A DNA stretch of 6,648 bases. Source: Oligoflexales bacterium. GTDB lineage: Bacteria > Bdellovibrionota_B > Oligoflexia > Oligoflexales > CACXFL01. A program made the translations under genes and the position numbers. Below, one piece after another: positions 5,390-6,648 of this stretch (the first letter of the stretch is position 1; each line of letters opens with the position of its first letter). The stretch covers positions 1 through 6,648 of the forward strand of contig JANQHA010000209.1 in the NCBI GenBank assembly GCA_028282865.1. Direction: 5' to 3'. Under the pieces are notes generated by a model, which ran no database searches, was not told the DNA's origin, and saw only the letters and a program-made list of their open reading frames with translations.

Positions 5390-6648
5390 ATGATTCGTCA
5401 GTTTTATTCCAAGCCAACTCCAGCTATATTGATGATTGCATCACTATTTATTGGTGGAACACTACTGTTTTTCCAATTGCCTATTGCATTGTACCCAAAT
5501 ACCTCGAAGCCAAAGGTTAGAGTTGATGTCAATACACTTTCGATGTCAGCGAAGGAATTTAGAGTTCGATACGGTGAGGAAATTGAAAATACTTTAGAAT
5601 CGATCAATGACGTTACTGGAGTTACAGGCGACTACCAAAATGGCCGGATTCGCTATAACATCGAGTTTGACTGGGGTATCGATGGAGATAAAGCCCGGGC
5701 GGATGTAAAAGGGGTTGTCGATGGTTTTTCTGCACGGTTTCCTAGGACCTGGCCGACGGTTCGGGTGCGGTTCTCAGGACAGTACGATTCTCGGTTTTTT
5801 GTTTCACTTAAATCGGATTCTGTTTCCCCTGGTCAACTTGCAGAAATTGTAAAGAAAACGATTCGACCTAGGTTACGGGGTGTCGAAGGTTTGGCTGAGG
5901 TCTGGGTTGTTGACTGGAACTGGGAGCAGATCGAGGTTACTGCGCGCCCAGACAAATTAGTTCAGTATGGCCTAACTCTGGGAGAGATTAAAGATGCTCT
6001 TTATGACCGTGAAATTGATAGGTCCTTAGGGTTGATTGAAACTAAAGACGGAGCCTCATTTCCTGTTACGGCTTCTATGAGTTTTAAAAGCTTAAAGGAG
6101 ATACGCAACCTGAGTATCCCGGTTGCAGCGGGTAGAAGTGTCAAATTAGTCGACGTAGCTAATGTAGATTTGAATAAGAAACCTCCCAGAGAGTCTTTTC
6201 GTACCTCTGGACAAAAAACTCTCTTAATTGGTGGTTATGCTAAGCCAGATGCCAATATAAAGCAGGTTTCCGATGATTTTATCAAGATTGTCGATGACCA
6301 GGTCGCCGCATTGAATCTAGATATTGATGTGGTCCAAGTTATGAACCCGGCCACTTTCATAGAGGAAGCGGTCGGTAATGTTGTGTTTTCGGTTTTTTTA
6401 GGGATGTCGGTTGCTAGTCTGATCGTATTTTTATTTTTTGGCTCAATACGTAATACCTTAGTTATTTGTGTTTCAATTCCGCTTTCGCTGATTGGCGGCT
6501 TCATTCTTATGTACTTAATCGGCATAGAACTGAACTTAATTTCTTTAGGAGCAATGGCCCTGGCAGTAGGAATGGTGGTCGATGGCTCGATTGTAGTCTT
6601 AGAGAATATTGTTCGTCACTTGGATGAAAAAAAACCTAAAAACTCCTT
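5390..6648 (+). CDS. RND efflux transporter permease, N-terminal part (3' end cut off by window edge)
   Basis: This is the inner-membrane proton-driven pump of the efflux system; 419 residues are present of an expected 1000 or so. The frame is open from ATG 5390 to the right edge, with no stop or frameshift. Ribosome sites are AAGG at 5377-5380 and a second AGGG touching the start. TM1 is about 12-30, followed by the family LPIALYPN at 30-37. The large periplasmic porter section (about 38-330) is followed by TM2 (about 331-350), TM3 (about 357-377) and TM4 (about 383-403). This spacing matches the N-terminal half of AcrB. TM4 reads GMVVDGSIVVLEN at 394-406: Asp 398 aligns with AcrB Asp 407, but the next residue is Gly rather than a second Asp. 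The substrate class (drug, metal or lipid-like) cannot be read from this half. It lies 20 bases behind its adaptor and is surely cotranscribed. No outer-membrane factor gene is visible in the window. Confidence 0.95.
   Translation, partial: MIRQFYSKPTPAILMIASLFIGGTLLFFQLPIALYPNTSKPKVRVDVNTLSMSAKEFRVRYGEEIENTLESINDVTGVTGDYQNGRIRYNIEFDWGIDGDKARADVKGVVDGFSARFPRTWPTVRVRFSGQYDSRFFVSLKSDSVSPGQLAEIVKKTIRPRLRGVEGLAEVWVVDWNWEQIEVTARPDKLVQYGLTLGEIKDALYDREIDRSLGLIETKDGASFPVTASMSFKSLKEIRNLSIPVAAGRSVKLVDVANVDLNKKPPRESFRTSGQKTLLIGGYAKPDANIKQVSDDFIKIVDDQVAALNLDIDVVQVMNPATFIEEAVGNVVFSVFLGMSVASLIVFLFFGSIRNTLVICVSIPLSLIGGFILMYLIGIELNLISLGAMALAVGMVVDGSIVVLENIVRHLDEKKPKNS

Noticed and set aside
5404..5607. Small minus-strand frame inside the RND permease gene
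   Set aside because: Antisense of TM1 and early porter coding sequence; the sense frame is clearly RND.
6235..6525. 96-codon minus-strand frame inside the RND permease gene
   Set aside because: Antisense of TM2-TM3 coding sequence; Thr/Ser/Lys-rich with no recognisable domain.
1..6648. CRISPR array, tRNA, rRNA, insertion sequence, phage or defence genes
   Set aside because: I looked for regularly spaced repeats, tRNA-like cloverleaf ends, transposase motifs and defence-type domains on both strands and saw none; all six coding regions have ordinary transport or envelope assignments.

Overview
The window is ordinary-looking, gene-dense bacterial DNA from what is almost certainly a Gram-negative organism. 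The evidence is an RND-type efflux pair (periplasmic adaptor plus inner-membrane pump), a secreted nuclease/phosphatase-fold protein rich in cysteines, and a peptidoglycan glycosyltransferase. Several starts appear to be non-ATG (GTG at 915, TTG at 4413) and base composition is moderate. I cannot name the genus. A deeply branching proteobacterium-like lineage such as Bdellovibrionota/Oligoflexia is only a guess from the mix of Gram-negative envelope genes with a MurG whose motifs resemble the Firmicutes-type enzyme.

Layout. Positions 1-2934 (+) hold a tight run of three genes whose ends overlap: the two ATPases of an Opp/Dpp-type peptide ABC importer (the first cut by the left edge), then a MurG homologue. 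The stop of the first ATPase shares one base with the GTG start of the second, and the second overlaps murG by 8 bases, so the three are very likely one transcription unit. Facing them, 2924-4336 (-) encodes an exported endonuclease/exonuclease/phosphatase (EEP) family protein whose 3' end overlaps murG by 11 bases. A 76-base divergent intergenic region (4337-4412) carries a good plus-strand promoter candidate. It is followed by a hairpin-less RND adaptor (4413-5369) and, 20 bases later, the N-terminal 419 residues of an RND permease (5390 to the right edge).

How the genes fit together. The ABC ATPases would power uptake of peptides, possibly including cell-wall peptides, and their coupling to murG hints at an envelope or peptidoglycan link; this is inference. 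The adaptor and permease form one efflux system. The EEP protein probably acts outside the cytoplasm on nucleic acids or phosphoesters.

I see no CRISPR array, tRNA, rRNA, insertion sequence, phage gene or defence system here, and no stretch over 300 bases without a gene. The points most worth checking are the non-canonical MurG, the adaptor without an alpha-hairpin, the single-Asp TM4 motif of the pump, and the cysteine-rich insertion in the EEP protein.
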